The notes under the pieces were generated by a model. The model did no database searches. It was not told the DNA's origin and was given only the letters and a program-made list of their open reading frames with translations. Below, piece after piece: positions 11,646 to 22,948 of a stretch of DNA of 64,000 nucleotides (position 1 is its first letter; each line of letters begins with the position of its first letter). Location: contig NC_060108.1 in the NCBI RefSeq assembly GCF_021155765.1, forward strand, positions 17,943,025-18,007,024, given 5' to 3'. Source of the stretch: Diprion similis. Taxonomy: Eukaryota; Arthropoda; Insecta; Hymenoptera; Diprionidae. The translations under genes and the position numbers were made by a program.

Positions 11646-12413
11646 TCACTTATCGGTGTTAGCTTTTAGAAGGCTCTGGTCTAAACACGTCGCCTCTCTT
11701 TTTAGCATATTGAGTAACAATTGAGAGCTTTCCAAAATCTGTAACGATGAAAAGAAAAAAAACGAAAAAAGATAAAAATTCAAGAACTGAACACTCCGGA
11801 ATATGTGATGAAAAATAAAACTTCACCTTCATGTAAGCAGATTCAGTTTCGGCAATTGTTCGATCATAATCATTTCTAGCCGCTATTCTCTTTGCCAAAC
11901 TTTCATTCAACTGCGTTAATTTGTACGACATCTTTTCTATCTCCCTTTGAAGATTGTTCTTTTCCTCCTCCTGGGAGTCAATTTGCACCTGCAATTCCGT
12001 CCGTCGTAACTTCATCTCCTCCAGACCTTTTAATGAAAAAATTGAGTAAATAAATTATTCCTTTTGAATATTGTCTCTTTTTATTTTAGCAGGACTGTTT
12101 AACAGAAATGTTTCAAAGTGCATATTTTTTTCCGCCTTCTCTTATTTGCGACAATTCACCGTTCTGGCATTATCATGACTAATACCACAATGAAAATTTA
12201 TTGTGAACGTCCAGATATATAAAACTAATTCGTTAGTTAAATAATTAATAATAAATACTTATACAGTGCACTGAATCTTTATGCGAATTTTCGGTAAAAA
12301 ATTAAAATAGATTTGAATAATAGAAAAGTTAGGTTACGTTCAATGCTTTGTTTCAACTTACATTTCACAAGTTCTTGATTATAGGTTTGAAGCGCAGCAC
12401 CGTGTTGAGACAT
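11646..12413 (-). CDS. SSNA1: SSNA1/NA14 microtubule-nucleating coiled-coil protein
   Basis: A small coiled-coil protein of centrosomes, basal bodies and axonemes; in other animals it forms fibrils that nucleate and branch microtubules and interacts with spastin. Three exons on the minus strand: 12362-12413, 11827-12026 and 11646-11738, giving 114 residues, close to the 119 of vertebrate SSNA1. All junctions are GT-AG and in phase. The start MSQHGAALQTYNQELVKC, the middle RIAARNDYDRTIAETESAY and the end ILESSQLLLNMLKREA are diagnostic. Almost the whole chain is predicted helical coiled coil. The first exon is only 52 nt, so a single-exon reading misses the N-terminus. It starts 464 bp from the divergent C18orf63-like gene. 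Confidence 0.95.
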
Positions 12414-12877
12414 AATCAATTTCAGGATATTAATTAAGCCGGATATAATAACACTTTATTCATGTTAAAGGGAATTTATCCACACGTTCTACATAATACT
12501 TGTAGTATCATCGAAAATCCGAACATTTGTTTGACAACAATTGTGATTACGAAATCGCGTCGCGACAAATCTCGTCTCGACATCAACATCTCTGAAGTTG
12601 ACTCCACACTTCGATATTGTTTTCGATCTCGATTACTACGGAAGCGAGGGCGCCACCGTTATACATTCGAATTTCAAAAATTTAACATTCAACTTCGATA
12701 CGCATTATTAAACTTGCATTTAGAACTAATACCATCAAGCTGAATTGATCATATCTCAACATTTCGAACTTATAATTATTCTCAGCGTTAAACGCGTATT
12801 ATATCTAGTGACCATTTCATAAAATGATATAAACTCAATTTCATTGCCGAAATTGATTTGTCATAACAAAAAGAAGG
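12414..12877. promoter_or_regulatory. Bidirectional promoter region, SSNA1 / C18orf63-like
   Basis: A 464-bp gap between two divergently transcribed start codons, so both 5' UTRs and core promoters must lie here. The AT-rich sequence has no clear TATA box and a CG-containing middle (about 12550-12660). GGCGCCACC at 12649-12657 resembles half of a CTCF-like site. I looked for an RFX X-box, expected if both genes were ciliary, and saw no convincing one. Confidence 0.5.
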
Positions 12878-15800
12878 ATGAATACAGACGGAAAATTACT
12901 TTCAGCGTCAATTCCGAGTATAAATAAATTGCGCTGCCTCGTGGGAGAGATAGATTCATTACAGGTCCAAAATTCGTTAGTTAATTCCTGGCATCATTGG
13001 CGCATATTGAAATGCCGGTAATCATGAGAATTGATTCTAATTTTTTAAATATTGACCTGTATGATTCTATTGATTTTTTTTTTTTGATAATCTGATTGAA
13101 CAGTTACGGGTAATTAATGAATAAAACATAATTTTCCCAGATTGTTAATTCATGCATTGCCGGATATTATCGTTTCTCCAATGACGACAAGCAAGGGCAA
13201 CATACACATTGTAGCACCGAAAGAGTTACTTGAAACTGGCCAAGTGCAGCAAAAGCTCAAGGAAATGGACATTAAGGTTGAATTTAACTTTGAAAATAAT
13301 TTTTTCTTTTAAATTTCTCTTTTGGTGATGCGGTCAGCATTTATATATTATCATTTCACACTCCCTTCTGGCCATGCGATGCATTTTATTACTATCTTTT
13401 CGCCACTTGTTTTCATTACATGAAAATTCAACTGGAATTGCCAAATGAAATATTGTCACATACTCACATGAGCTTGGCTGGGTCACAATCATAAAACAAA
13501 TTCTTCTCATTTTTCAAGTGCTCCAAAGTCATGGATGTTACACAGAAGGTTTACAAAGCCTGCTTAAAATATACAATATCAATTAAACTTGCTCCTGAGT
13601 GGAACAGAGTCGATAACAATCTTTTGAAAGGGAAAGACTTTCTTGTCTCACTGGATTTACCAACAGAAGCAATCTCCATGGAAATTATGTTAAATTGTAA
13701 TGATGTTTAAACTGAAGATTTGTGCATACTTCTATTCACAATTAAGTTTATACAGTTGAAAATTCATTGACCAATATAATTCTTTGAACAGATACGAAGC
13801 CATGTTTTTTTATATCACCACTCTGTATCCGTGTTCCTGAATTGTCGTTGAGATATTTTTCATTATCTTTGAAAGTAATTGAAAATTTTATGGAAAACGA
13901 GAATGGCTTTATTGATCTCAACGGATCAGAATCAGAATCACAAGTATGGGTCCACGTTTTACCTAGGTAACAACCATTATTTGTTTCTCATGATTGAAAT
14001 ATCTGTGCTTGTTTTTAAAAATTTAATGACCTCATTCTTCTCCAGCTTCAAGAAAGGAAAAGTAATATCCATATCCAAAAAAATTCCACAAACTTGTTCC
14101 TTCAGCAGCTACCAACAACTGAAGGAATACTGGAAAAATATGGTCAGTAAATGTTGACTCGTATGAAAACCATCATCTTTTATTCATTCGAATATCTGTT
14201 CATCGATCTCTGTCGTCAAAGTTCATATCTAAGTGAATTTAGAATTCAATCTCCATGACTGAAAAATACTGTGCACTTATTTTTTAGTATGGCTACAATC
14301 TACCAGAAAGTGATGTTGGACTGATTTATTATCAAGTGTGTTTTCCCTGGTCTGAACAAAGCTTCTACCACTATCCTAGCTGTTGTGTGAAGTCTGTCCA
14401 ACCCACACAGCTTTTCCCAGACAATGGAGAACATATAACGAAGCAGTTCGTTCAAGATCTCACTGAAAGAGTACCCAATATTTGTGGTTCGACGCTAAAA
14501 TTACAGGAACCAACCTCACGACCACCTTCAGATAGCTGGCAAAAGGTACGTGAAAAATTGCATAGACAATTCATATGGAACTGAATATAGAAATGACAAT
14601 TTGTTTTGTACATCTCTTTTCAGAATGATCACAAGGAGAATATTTCAAACCAGTCATCATGGGTAGCACGGAGTACTAACAAAATTTCGAATAAAAAATT
14701 TACACCATGCAATTCTCAGAGTAGTTCGAATCCTGGCAACGAATTGCCTGTTAATTATCTCGCCCAGATTGATGTAAATTACCTCGGTGCTTTAACCACA
14801 CTTTCAAATAATTCAGGCCCCTCGAGATTGATGCATAATGTAATAAAAGAAAAAAACCTGAAGGATGCTCTCAATATGAAACAATTTCAGAGCACAGGTT
14901 TCACTGATAAAAGAATCCTAGCAGATTGTTATGAAAAGTTCTTTCCTCCAGAAAAGAAATCAAAGATTTCACCGCATCCTTCCAATTTGTGTATTGAGGA
15001 ACCGGGCTCTTTACGATTATCTGATAACCATAACATAAAAGTGGAAACTATGTGTTCATCTGAATTGATCAAATCTGATTCTGATAAATCACAATCATTA
15101 AATAAAATTAGTGAAGAACTGGACGACGTATCGTTAAATTATATGCTACGTAAAAGAAGTAGCTTTGATTTAAACGATTTTTGTGCAGGATTAGATGAAA
15201 AGAATTTACATGTGGGGTTAGTGGATGAGAATATTGCTTTGTGCACGGAGAAAAGTGACATTGATAAGAATGAAGTTAATGGACCCAATAGTGTATTGGA
15301 AGTGAAAAGCCATTATTTTACCGATATTCCTAATGAAGTGCAGTGTAACAAGAGCATAGATTTGGTTTGCACTTCACTACAGGAGGACAAACAGTCTGGG
15401 AAAATCAAACCGTTATCAAAATTGAAATTTAATCAGTTGTTTGGTAGGAAAGTAAAAACTCAAAGAACATGTACAATAAATTCGAAAAAGCACATGCAAA
15501 AAAGAAACTTTAAAACAAATGATATCGACTCCTACTTTAGAGAGAAAAAGCAGGTATGTAATCACACGTAGGTAATTCAATTTTTTTTACCTGATTCGAA
15601 ACTCACAAATTTTCAGGTAAATGTAAGCCATTTTGCGAAAGTGCCAATAAAACCTTCAATGCCGAAGCTTATTCAAACGTGCTTGGCCATTCAAAGTAGC
15701 GGAAAAATAGAACTGGTAATTGCAAGAATTATCAGAAAAAATGCACATTTATCCCATAGTACTATATGTAATTATTGATAATATTGAAAATTGTTTCTGT

Positions 15801-15879
15801 TTTGTAGTGTGGCGAAATTAAGAAAGAAGGGCAATATACTAAAATCTCAACACCCTGCCAAAAAGGATTTACCGAATAA
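12878..15879 (+). CDS. C18orf63-like protein (DUF4708 family)
   Basis: The insect counterpart of vertebrate C18orf63, a protein of unknown function. Nine exons: 12878-13017, 13141-13276, 13519-13696, 13792-13966, 14046-14142, 14288-14545, 14624-15553, 15617-15715, 15808-15879; phases agree throughout and give 694 residues. The DUF4708 domain fills about residues 5-310. Recognisable blocks are ALPDIIVSP, KLAPEWNRVDNNLLKGKDFL, VWVHVLPSFKKGKVISI, CSFSSYQQLKEYWKNMYGYNLP and VPNICG. The rest, mostly the 930-nt exon 7, is Ser/Lys/Asn-rich and looks disordered. No catalytic motif, signal peptide or membrane segment is visible. A poly(A) signal candidate is AATAAA at 16328. Family assignment is strong; function is unknown. 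Confidence 0.85.
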
Positions 15880-16454
15880 TCTGCAATTCATTGTCAATCG
15901 ATATTTTTCAACATGTTTTTTTTTAAGATAATAATATAGTACTATTGAATAATTACCAGTTGACCTCATTTACTTATGGAATTTTATAACCAGTCAACCA
16001 TATGGGAATGATTGAAACTTTCCAGTATGTTAGAGCAAATACTGTATTTTTTAAAAACATTTTATAGAATTCTTTTTTAAAAGTTTCATATGAGGTATAA
16101 AAAATATTTCATTAGAGTCTAATTCACAGGTATTAAGTCCTCAGATTTAAATATACTATCGATACATAGAGCAAAATCACTGTGTTGGTTAAAAATTTCA
16201 TGAGATCATTGCTTATCTATTCTAACTTTAAACTTTGTTATACTGCCTAAATATAAAGTAACAATGCTACCCTCGTTTTGATATAGAATCAATTCAAAGA
16301 TCGAGTGTAGCATGTAATTAGTCAGTCAATAAATAATTCAGTCAGTAATAAATTACACATTTTGATTATAGTAACGAATAAAATAAATATAAAATACGAA
16401 CGTCTATTATTTCACTCATTGCTTAATGCTACCTACCGTTTCCAGCCGTATTTA
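15880..16454. other. Convergent 3' flanks
   Basis: An AT-rich gap between the stops of the C18orf63-like gene (+) and the Ank-SAM gene (-). No open frame of note. It contains AATAAA at 16328-16333 on the plus strand. It probably consists of the two 3' UTRs. Confidence 0.5.
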
Positions 16455-18716
16455 CTATTTTTCGTGTTTCGTATAAGCATCAACCACTGTTAACAGTGCT
16501 TTTCTATCCCGCTCACTTACTATTCCAATCTCTATTAGGTCCTGGTCATTCAAAGTTAGAAATAAGCTCATATCGACCTGAGTAAGAAAAATTGACTCAT
16601 TAGTTAAATACATAAAATTTTTTGATAAATTTAATTTATTTAATAATGAATAACATGAGAATATACCATTCGTAGATTAGAAGCTTATTTCAGATTATTC
16701 ATACACACCTCTTCTGCTAAGAATGTTGAGATATGATGAGCCAAGTCAAATTGTTTCAATACTGTAACAAGTTTGGCCTGTTCTGAATTAAGAACCATTC
16801 CACGAGGTGGCGTTTTATAGTGTGGGGGTGTGGGTGTATCCTCTCCACAGACATCTTCATCCTCGAAATCTAATGGCAAACAAGGAGATCGAGCAGGACT
16901 GAATTGTGGTTCAAAGGTGAGGTTGATTTGGTCCGTTTTTGAATGATCAGCGATCTTGGAAGTCAACGAATGAATATTACGCGTTCTGAAATTATGTTAA
17001 AAACACTTTATAATTGATCTCAGATTGGTATCGATGGACAGTTCAATAAGTTGAGTTTCATACAATCTCCTGGGCTAGTGCTGAAAACTAGCTTCAACAA
17101 AATTTAAGATTCTGCTATGCACTCTTCGAAATTGTGGAATCAGAGTTTACCATTATTCGAATTGTCATTGTTTACATGCAGATTTAAAGTATAGTTTATT
17201 TTAAATAGATCGAATTTTATTCACCATCAGTAATTACCTCTGGAGCGGAAGTGCTAGCGTATGGCTATCAAGTGGTTTATCAAATGTGAAGATGCTGCGT
17301 TCTTTTTGTTTAGGACGATAGAATATGCAATCTGCTTTCTTTGTCGGCTTTTGGACTGGACTTGAAGCCGATATGAGGTTTGGTGACTTAGAAAACCATG
17401 AGTCTAAATTGTAAAGTAAGTTTGGAGATATCACGGCTTTATTTTGAAAATAAAGCTCTTTCACATAAAGCAAATTAAGATTTGGCGGTTTCACTTCTTT
17501 TGTCATTACTTCATCATTCACAAGTTCTGATTTCAATTTTAGATTTCTTTCCTCTGATGAAATACTTGTACTCGATCTTGGAGCAAGCCCTGAACTTTTA
17601 TTATCAGTAGAGATTTTGTCACAATAGTAGTCATCATCTGTGCTTCCTGATTCTCTTCTAATCGGGATATTATCTGATGTATTGTTCCAATAGTTATTTA
17701 CATCACATTGTGATTTAGCTAGGGCTCGGATTTCTGGAATTGTAGACTGCTGCATCACTAGATGAGTGTATATACCTAGTATAAAATTAATTTGATGTAA
17801 CAAGTGATGAAGAAAAGATGATAATTTGTTAATTGGTGTTAATCATTGTTTTTTGATAAAAAATCTCAAGAGCAGGAAATTTAGTTTCACATTCAAATGC
17901 ATGGATGTGTAGGTCTTGATGTGTGCTTCAATTAGATTGATCAAACTGTACTGACTTACTAATTAATTAGACAAGCCTTAAAATGGTAACGTACTTTCAT
18001 CTTCTATTTTCATTCCCAAACTCAAGAGCTTGAAAAATAGCTTCTTGTCGTTTCTTGTAGCAGCAACGCATAGTGGTGTAACATCATCATGTACTGAATT
18101 TGCTAGCATCGAAGGGTGAGCTTTATAGATTACTTCAAACATCTCGTGGCTTATTCCAGCAGCCAGCGTGAGTATTGAGGTGCCTAAGAGAAACATTTCC
18201 TGGATTAACTTGCTTGTGGAATATCAATGATATATGAAAATTAAAAGTATAAGGAAAAACAAGTATGTAGAAGAGACTATATTACTGTGATATAATACAA
18301 GCGAAGGAACAAGAAATTAAATTATGTACCCAAATAGTTCCTCTGAGTTAAATCAGCGCCATATTCTATAAGCACTTCAACTGTTTGAAGTTTGTTGGCC
18401 CGAATAGCCTGCATCAAAGGGGTCCAGCCGAACTTATTCTTTCTATCAATGTTGCAATGAGGATTTTTTTTAAAAATAGTCCTTATTGATTCTGTGCAGC
18501 CGTTAGCTGCGCTTAGATGCAATAGACTGTCTCCATAGTTGTTAACAGCATTCAGTGAGTATTCTGAAAATAATATAGGAAAAATTGACTTGGAAGAACT
18601 TATGGGTAATGTTGTTTATTTATAAGTACGATAAATGATTGACTTTCACCTTTATTTTGAAGTATCTTTCTCAAATATAAATCCAGGTCCGAGTTGGATA
18701 CTTTTTGTCTCTTCAT
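16455..18716 (-). CDS. Ankyrin-repeat and SAM domain protein
   Basis: Six exons on the minus strand: 18650-18716, 18330-18563, 17995-18183, 17238-17775, 16709-16985, 16455-16577, with matching phases, giving 475 residues. Residues about 28-165 hold four ankyrin-type repeats (YGDSLLHLSAANG, FGWTPLMQAIRANK, LGTSILTLAAGISH, DVTPLCVAATRND). Residues 165-400 are Ser/Lys/Pro-rich and probably disordered. A C-terminal SAM domain (about 405-472) includes LKQFDLAHHISTFLAEEVD and FLTLNDQDLIEIGI, split by the last intron. Ankyrin plus SAM suggests a scaffold that oligomerises through SAM. The architecture recalls ANKS3 and GASZ/ASZ1, but there is no C-terminal membrane segment as in GASZ, so I do not name an ortholog. 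The start is the only in-frame ATG after an upstream stop. Confidence 0.85.
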
Positions 18717-19515
18717 TGCAGACACGTCCTTTACTATATTCAATCGATCGCAGGGAGAAACTCATCAATACATTATGCAGTCAAGTATCTATTTATCAAC
18801 GGTGAAAGTGCTGAATTGAACATGTTGTGCACAACGGCAGTCAAAAGCGGTTGTAAGCTCGTGTTTTAAAGTGGTCAGGTTTCGATTTTGGAGCTTCCTT
18901 CTTCGAATTTAATGTCATCGAATTTAATGTCAACAACTCACCAGAGTTGCCAAATGTAAGCCTGCGTTGATCCCCTGTACCTACAAGGTGACAAAGAGGT
19001 CACATAACATCATAAGAGTCAATAAATAATAATAGATTCGTCAGCACAGCTTTAGGAGCCGAAAGATTGGCGCTGTTACTCAAGTGACGAATTGCACTGA
19101 TATTTGTATCTTTATCTGATCTGGGTGAATCATCACGTTGTGATGAAATCTCAGACGAATAATCTCAATAAATACGTAAGAATGAAAGATACCATGATCT
19201 GTATTTTCAGGGTATGAAAAATGCGCATTCGAAAATTAGTAATTAATAACTAACGTCTCATTATCTTAAATTGTTTATTTCTGCGAGGTTAGAAATTCGC
19301 GTCGACTCCGTCACGTTGTTTATCATTGCTCATGGGCAGTGAGCTTACCTGAAGCAATGAAGATGCCTGAAGGTTCAACCTCTATCGGCGACATCGATAA
19401 CTAATATATATCTGTGGGTCGATTTTCCTCACGTCAACAGAATTCTCCTGCTGTCCTGTCAGCTGTATTAGAAATATTAGCGATTAAATATTTAGTGAAA
19501 CAAATAGCTTAAACA
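18717..19515. promoter_or_regulatory. Divergent upstream region, Ank-SAM / flower
   Basis: An 800-bp gap between divergent start codons, containing both promoters and 5' UTRs. There is no clear TATA box. A short duplication of TCGAATTTAATGTCA lies near 18904-18931. No open frame is supported. Confidence 0.45.
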
Positions 19516-22500
19516 ATGGTATGTATAAACTGTAAACTAAACCGATTCACGTGACCCTTGAGTCACGTGACATTTTCGTTAATATTGTTCATCGTTTTCT
19601 CCAGTCTTTCGGCGATAAAATAGCGTCAATAATGGAAAGACCCGGACAGGATCCAGTCACCAAAGATGAAGTGCCTTGGTGGATGAAGTACGCTGGTCGC
19701 GGCGTAGGAACAATCGGTGGTTTTTGTGAGTAACAGCGTGAATATTTCTTTAAGAATCAAGCTAACCTAATTTTCACTATTTATTTTCTCAGATCACAAT
19801 TTCACAATTTTACTTTTCCGTGTGAAAAAAATTACAAACAAGGCTTGAACTGTAATCAAGCTATTACTCGTGTCGATTAAGCATTATTTTGCAAGCTTCT
19901 GGGTTACACGCTGGTTTAACGAATAATCTCTGATGACATATTTCAGTTGCTATCCTCCTCGGAGCATGGGGTTGCGTTGGTATTATAACAGGATCGGTAT
20001 CTGCTCTGATCGCTGGCATGTGGCAGATGGTCGCAGGTTTTCTCGTCATTATAATTGAGGCGCCATGCTGCTGTCTTTTCATCGACTTTGTACAGAACCT
20101 CAGTGACTGGGTGGATCGAAAACCTTATTGGCAAAGAGCCGCTGTTTATTGCCTGTAAGTATCGTCGGTAGAGGTGAATTGGATTGAATGGAACAGCAGT
20201 AATCTGCTATTCAACATTCCTGGGAATATGCTTGAATTTATTGATAACTTGAAAATGGTTTGAAATATTTCCAAGTTTCACCAGCGTTATTCAAATTTAT
20301 TCAATATATCTCTTTGTTTCCTTTCACTGTTGGAACTTCATTATTCGTAACTATTCTCACTGGATATTTTACTCGCATGTGTTTAGCGATATTTGATTTC
20401 CGTTAGATATCTTGTTCTTCTGTTATCACAGTCAATTAATCATGAGATTTCCCTCCGTTATCATGTATTGGTTTGTACGCTGATTATCTTTCAACAAAAA
20501 TTTAGTATAACAAGAATAGATAAAATAAAGACATCATTTTAGAATTTATACACTTTGTATAAATAAGTATATTTACTGGTTAAACATAGTAAATTAAAAA
20601 TAAAACATCATTATATGATTATTAAACCCATACTTATGAACAAAATCATGATCTTAATTTTTGCTTTGCTTTATTTTAGCGTTGGAAATTATTCGTAAAA
20701 ACATTTACTGCTAAAGTTCTGGGAATTTGTGAACTAATCTAACCGGATACTCTGAATAGCTTTTCAGCAAAACGTTTTTTGCCTGTGTTCTTGTTCCTTA
20801 AAAATCCTAGATTATTTTTACACAACCATAGTATTTTATACATGTATTTTACATGTAATTGATTATTTCATTATTTCAGAATTGCGCTTCCAGCTGTTAT
20901 TCTCGATGCTGGATTGGGCACCATATTTGGTAGTGGTTTGATATTCGCAACAGGAATAATATACGGCTTAATGTCCCTCGGAAAGAAGTGAGTATAATCG
21001 CTATTAATCACCTTGTTTATTTTTTGTCATTGTTTCACTAAAAACGTCGTACAACTTACAAAAAATTATCAAAAAAACTCTCCAATAAAATCATCTAGAT
21101 CAAAAACTACTACTGTACCTGGAAAGCCAATCGCATCGTGATAATATTGGATAATATACATTCCAGTTTATAATTATATTAACAATAATATTATTTAGTT
21201 GGCAAAAACTATCTGCTTATCTGTATCGTTTTATAGTCGATAATTCATTGTTTGCTTTGGGCTTTGGGGATTTTAATTAACTGGAACAGGAAAGAGTTGT
21301 GTAATCTAAAGCGAAGACATAATTCTTTTTAACATTAATAAACAAATTTTTCAGCTAACAGACTTTTATTTCATTGGTATAAAGAAACGTTTAGCTAGTG
21401 AAAATACTTTGACGAAAATACATTTAAAAAAAATAGCTCTATACAATTGGATTCGATTGTAAAAAGTTAATTATTAGACTTCAAAAATATTTAATCGAAC
21501 ACTTGCTGTGTATTTGATACATCGAAAATTATAGATTAAAAATAATCTTGCAACTAACTGCTAAAACAAAGAATTGATAAAGAAAAGTTGAAAGTTGATT
21601 GTGTATTCCATGTATTTTGTGTGCCTTCGATTTTTGGCGTCACTAAATAATACGGTAACCGCTTAATGGTTTACTAAAAATACTCACACAATCGCTGACA
21701 GAGGGTCTAGGCCTGACCTGGCAGGAATGACTTCACCCGGAGTTGGCTCCCCGCAGGGTCCCCCACCTCCCTCATCTGATCATCATACTACTCTCATGGA
21801 AGATCCTGATGTCTGGAGGCCTACTTAAACGCGAAAAATTTTTACTTGACCCTCGCTCCTTCACTAATCAGGCAATAATAATAATAATAATACCATGTGC
21901 ACTGTTACGTATCTAATTGCATCTCTTATTTTTACAGTTGTTTAGGCAATGTATTTATGCGATCTCGTAGCTTCTCTGCTAATTATTATTATTATTACTC
22001 TGTTCCAAAGTATTTATTTTTATATTGTTACAGAGCTTGATTTATCATATTACATTCGGTAATGTAGCGCTTATTTAATCAGAAGACTTGATTGCGTCAA
22101 TTGGCTGTGTCGTTATACATATAATTTCATGCTTGCAAAATTTGTTATTCAGATTTTCAATTTTCAGAAATATGTTTGTCTAAGTTGATAAATTTTTTTC
22201 TTCACTATACAACGCATGTTCCTCCTCTGCCTGATTAGACGATTTGTAGTGAGAAGAACCTTTAAACTATGATGTTGGTTAGGGTGGATAAGACACATTA
22301 AAATTAACGCACATTTTAAAGGTCAAATGGCGATTTTTCCTATTTGACAAACGGCGAGTAGTATTGGCACAGCTTAATCATCTATTTTGAAAATTGATAC
22401 TAATGTTTCGATCACTTGTCTGCTTCTATGACCCTAACTGCTTCAATCGAGTAATAACTGCGAGTGATTTGTTTCTTTAACACATTAAGCGCAGAGCCGA

Positions 22501-22948
22501 TTTTGCTGTACTTTCCGTTCAGGTGGCGTGCCAGTCCTTGATATTACGGTTTACTGTCAGTCCCCAGGGACGAACTCCGCCTAAACAGAAAGTTCACTGT
22601 CGATCCCTACGGATTGGCTCTAGACTTAACGTGTTAGTTACAAATCAATAGGAATGGTGGCCTTGTTTTTTTCTTTCCATAAATTGCGTTGGTTAATCTT
22701 AGTTTATGTTGCAGTCAAATTTGTGTGGAATCTTGACTGTATCCCTAGTTGGAAACGATTATATTTTTGGGTTTGACTTGTCATACTCTCTAATGGATTA
22801 ATTTTTCGTTCACAGAGCTTCGGTGGATGACATGAGAATGGCAGCAGCAGTTGAGACGCAAGTAACACCAGGTTCAAACATGAGATCAACGCTTGTAGAA
22901 AACGCGCATCCTATCGGATTTTCAATTGCGCCTGACAGCAACGTCTGA
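19516..22948 (+). CDS. fwe: Calcium channel Flower
   Basis: A synaptic-vesicle and plasma-membrane protein linking exocytosis to endocytosis, also a fitness mark in cell competition. Five coding exons for the long form: 19516-19518, 19605-19725, 19947-20154, 20880-20987, 22816-22948, giving 190 residues. The first coding exon is only the ATG, spliced to SFGDKIASI. Hydrophobic segments lie at about 37-57, 59-83 and 101-135. The acidic residue in IIEAPCC falls exactly at position 79, the pore-associated glutamate reported for fly Flower. The C-terminus KASVDDMRMAA...APDSNV matches the common isoform. An alternative last exon at 21702-21828 gives a 188-residue form (separate entry). The gene is head-to-head with the Ank-SAM gene. 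Intron 4 is the longest, which fits alternative last-exon choice. Confidence 0.95.
21702..21828 (+). CDS. fwe: flower alternative terminal exon
   Basis: This exon lies inside the last intron of flower. After an AG acceptor at 21700-21701 the phase-2 junction completes the Lys codon begun in exon 4, and the frame runs to TAA at 21826-21828. It encodes GSRPDLAGMTSPG, a PPPPSSDHH stretch and MEDPDVWRPT: a proline/serine-rich tail with no similarity to the tail of the other isoform. An open frame at the right phase with an ordered composition makes it a credible alternative last exon. In flies, Flower isoforms that differ only in the C-terminal tail label winner and loser cells. Whether this tail has that role is inference. 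Confidence 0.75.
22478..22636. mobile_element. Short inverted-repeat element (159 bp)
   Basis: The left end TAACACATTAAGCGCAGAGCC is mirrored on the right by GGCTCTAGACTTAACGTGTTA. Pairing continues inward, with GTTTACTGTCAGTCCCCAGGG near the axis. No coding capacity. The size and full palindromy fit a MITE, here within the last intron of flower between its two alternative terminal exons. The TTAA in the flank might be a target site, but I cannot assign a transposase family. Confidence 0.65.

Noticed and set aside
12462-12743. A 93-residue plus-strand open frame between SSNA1 and the C18orf63-like gene
   Set aside because: It sits in the shared promoter region, shows no protein motif and would overlap both 5' UTRs.
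12414-12877. RFX X-box expected for a ciliary SSNA1 promoter
   Set aside because: No sequence with adequate paired half-sites was found by eye.
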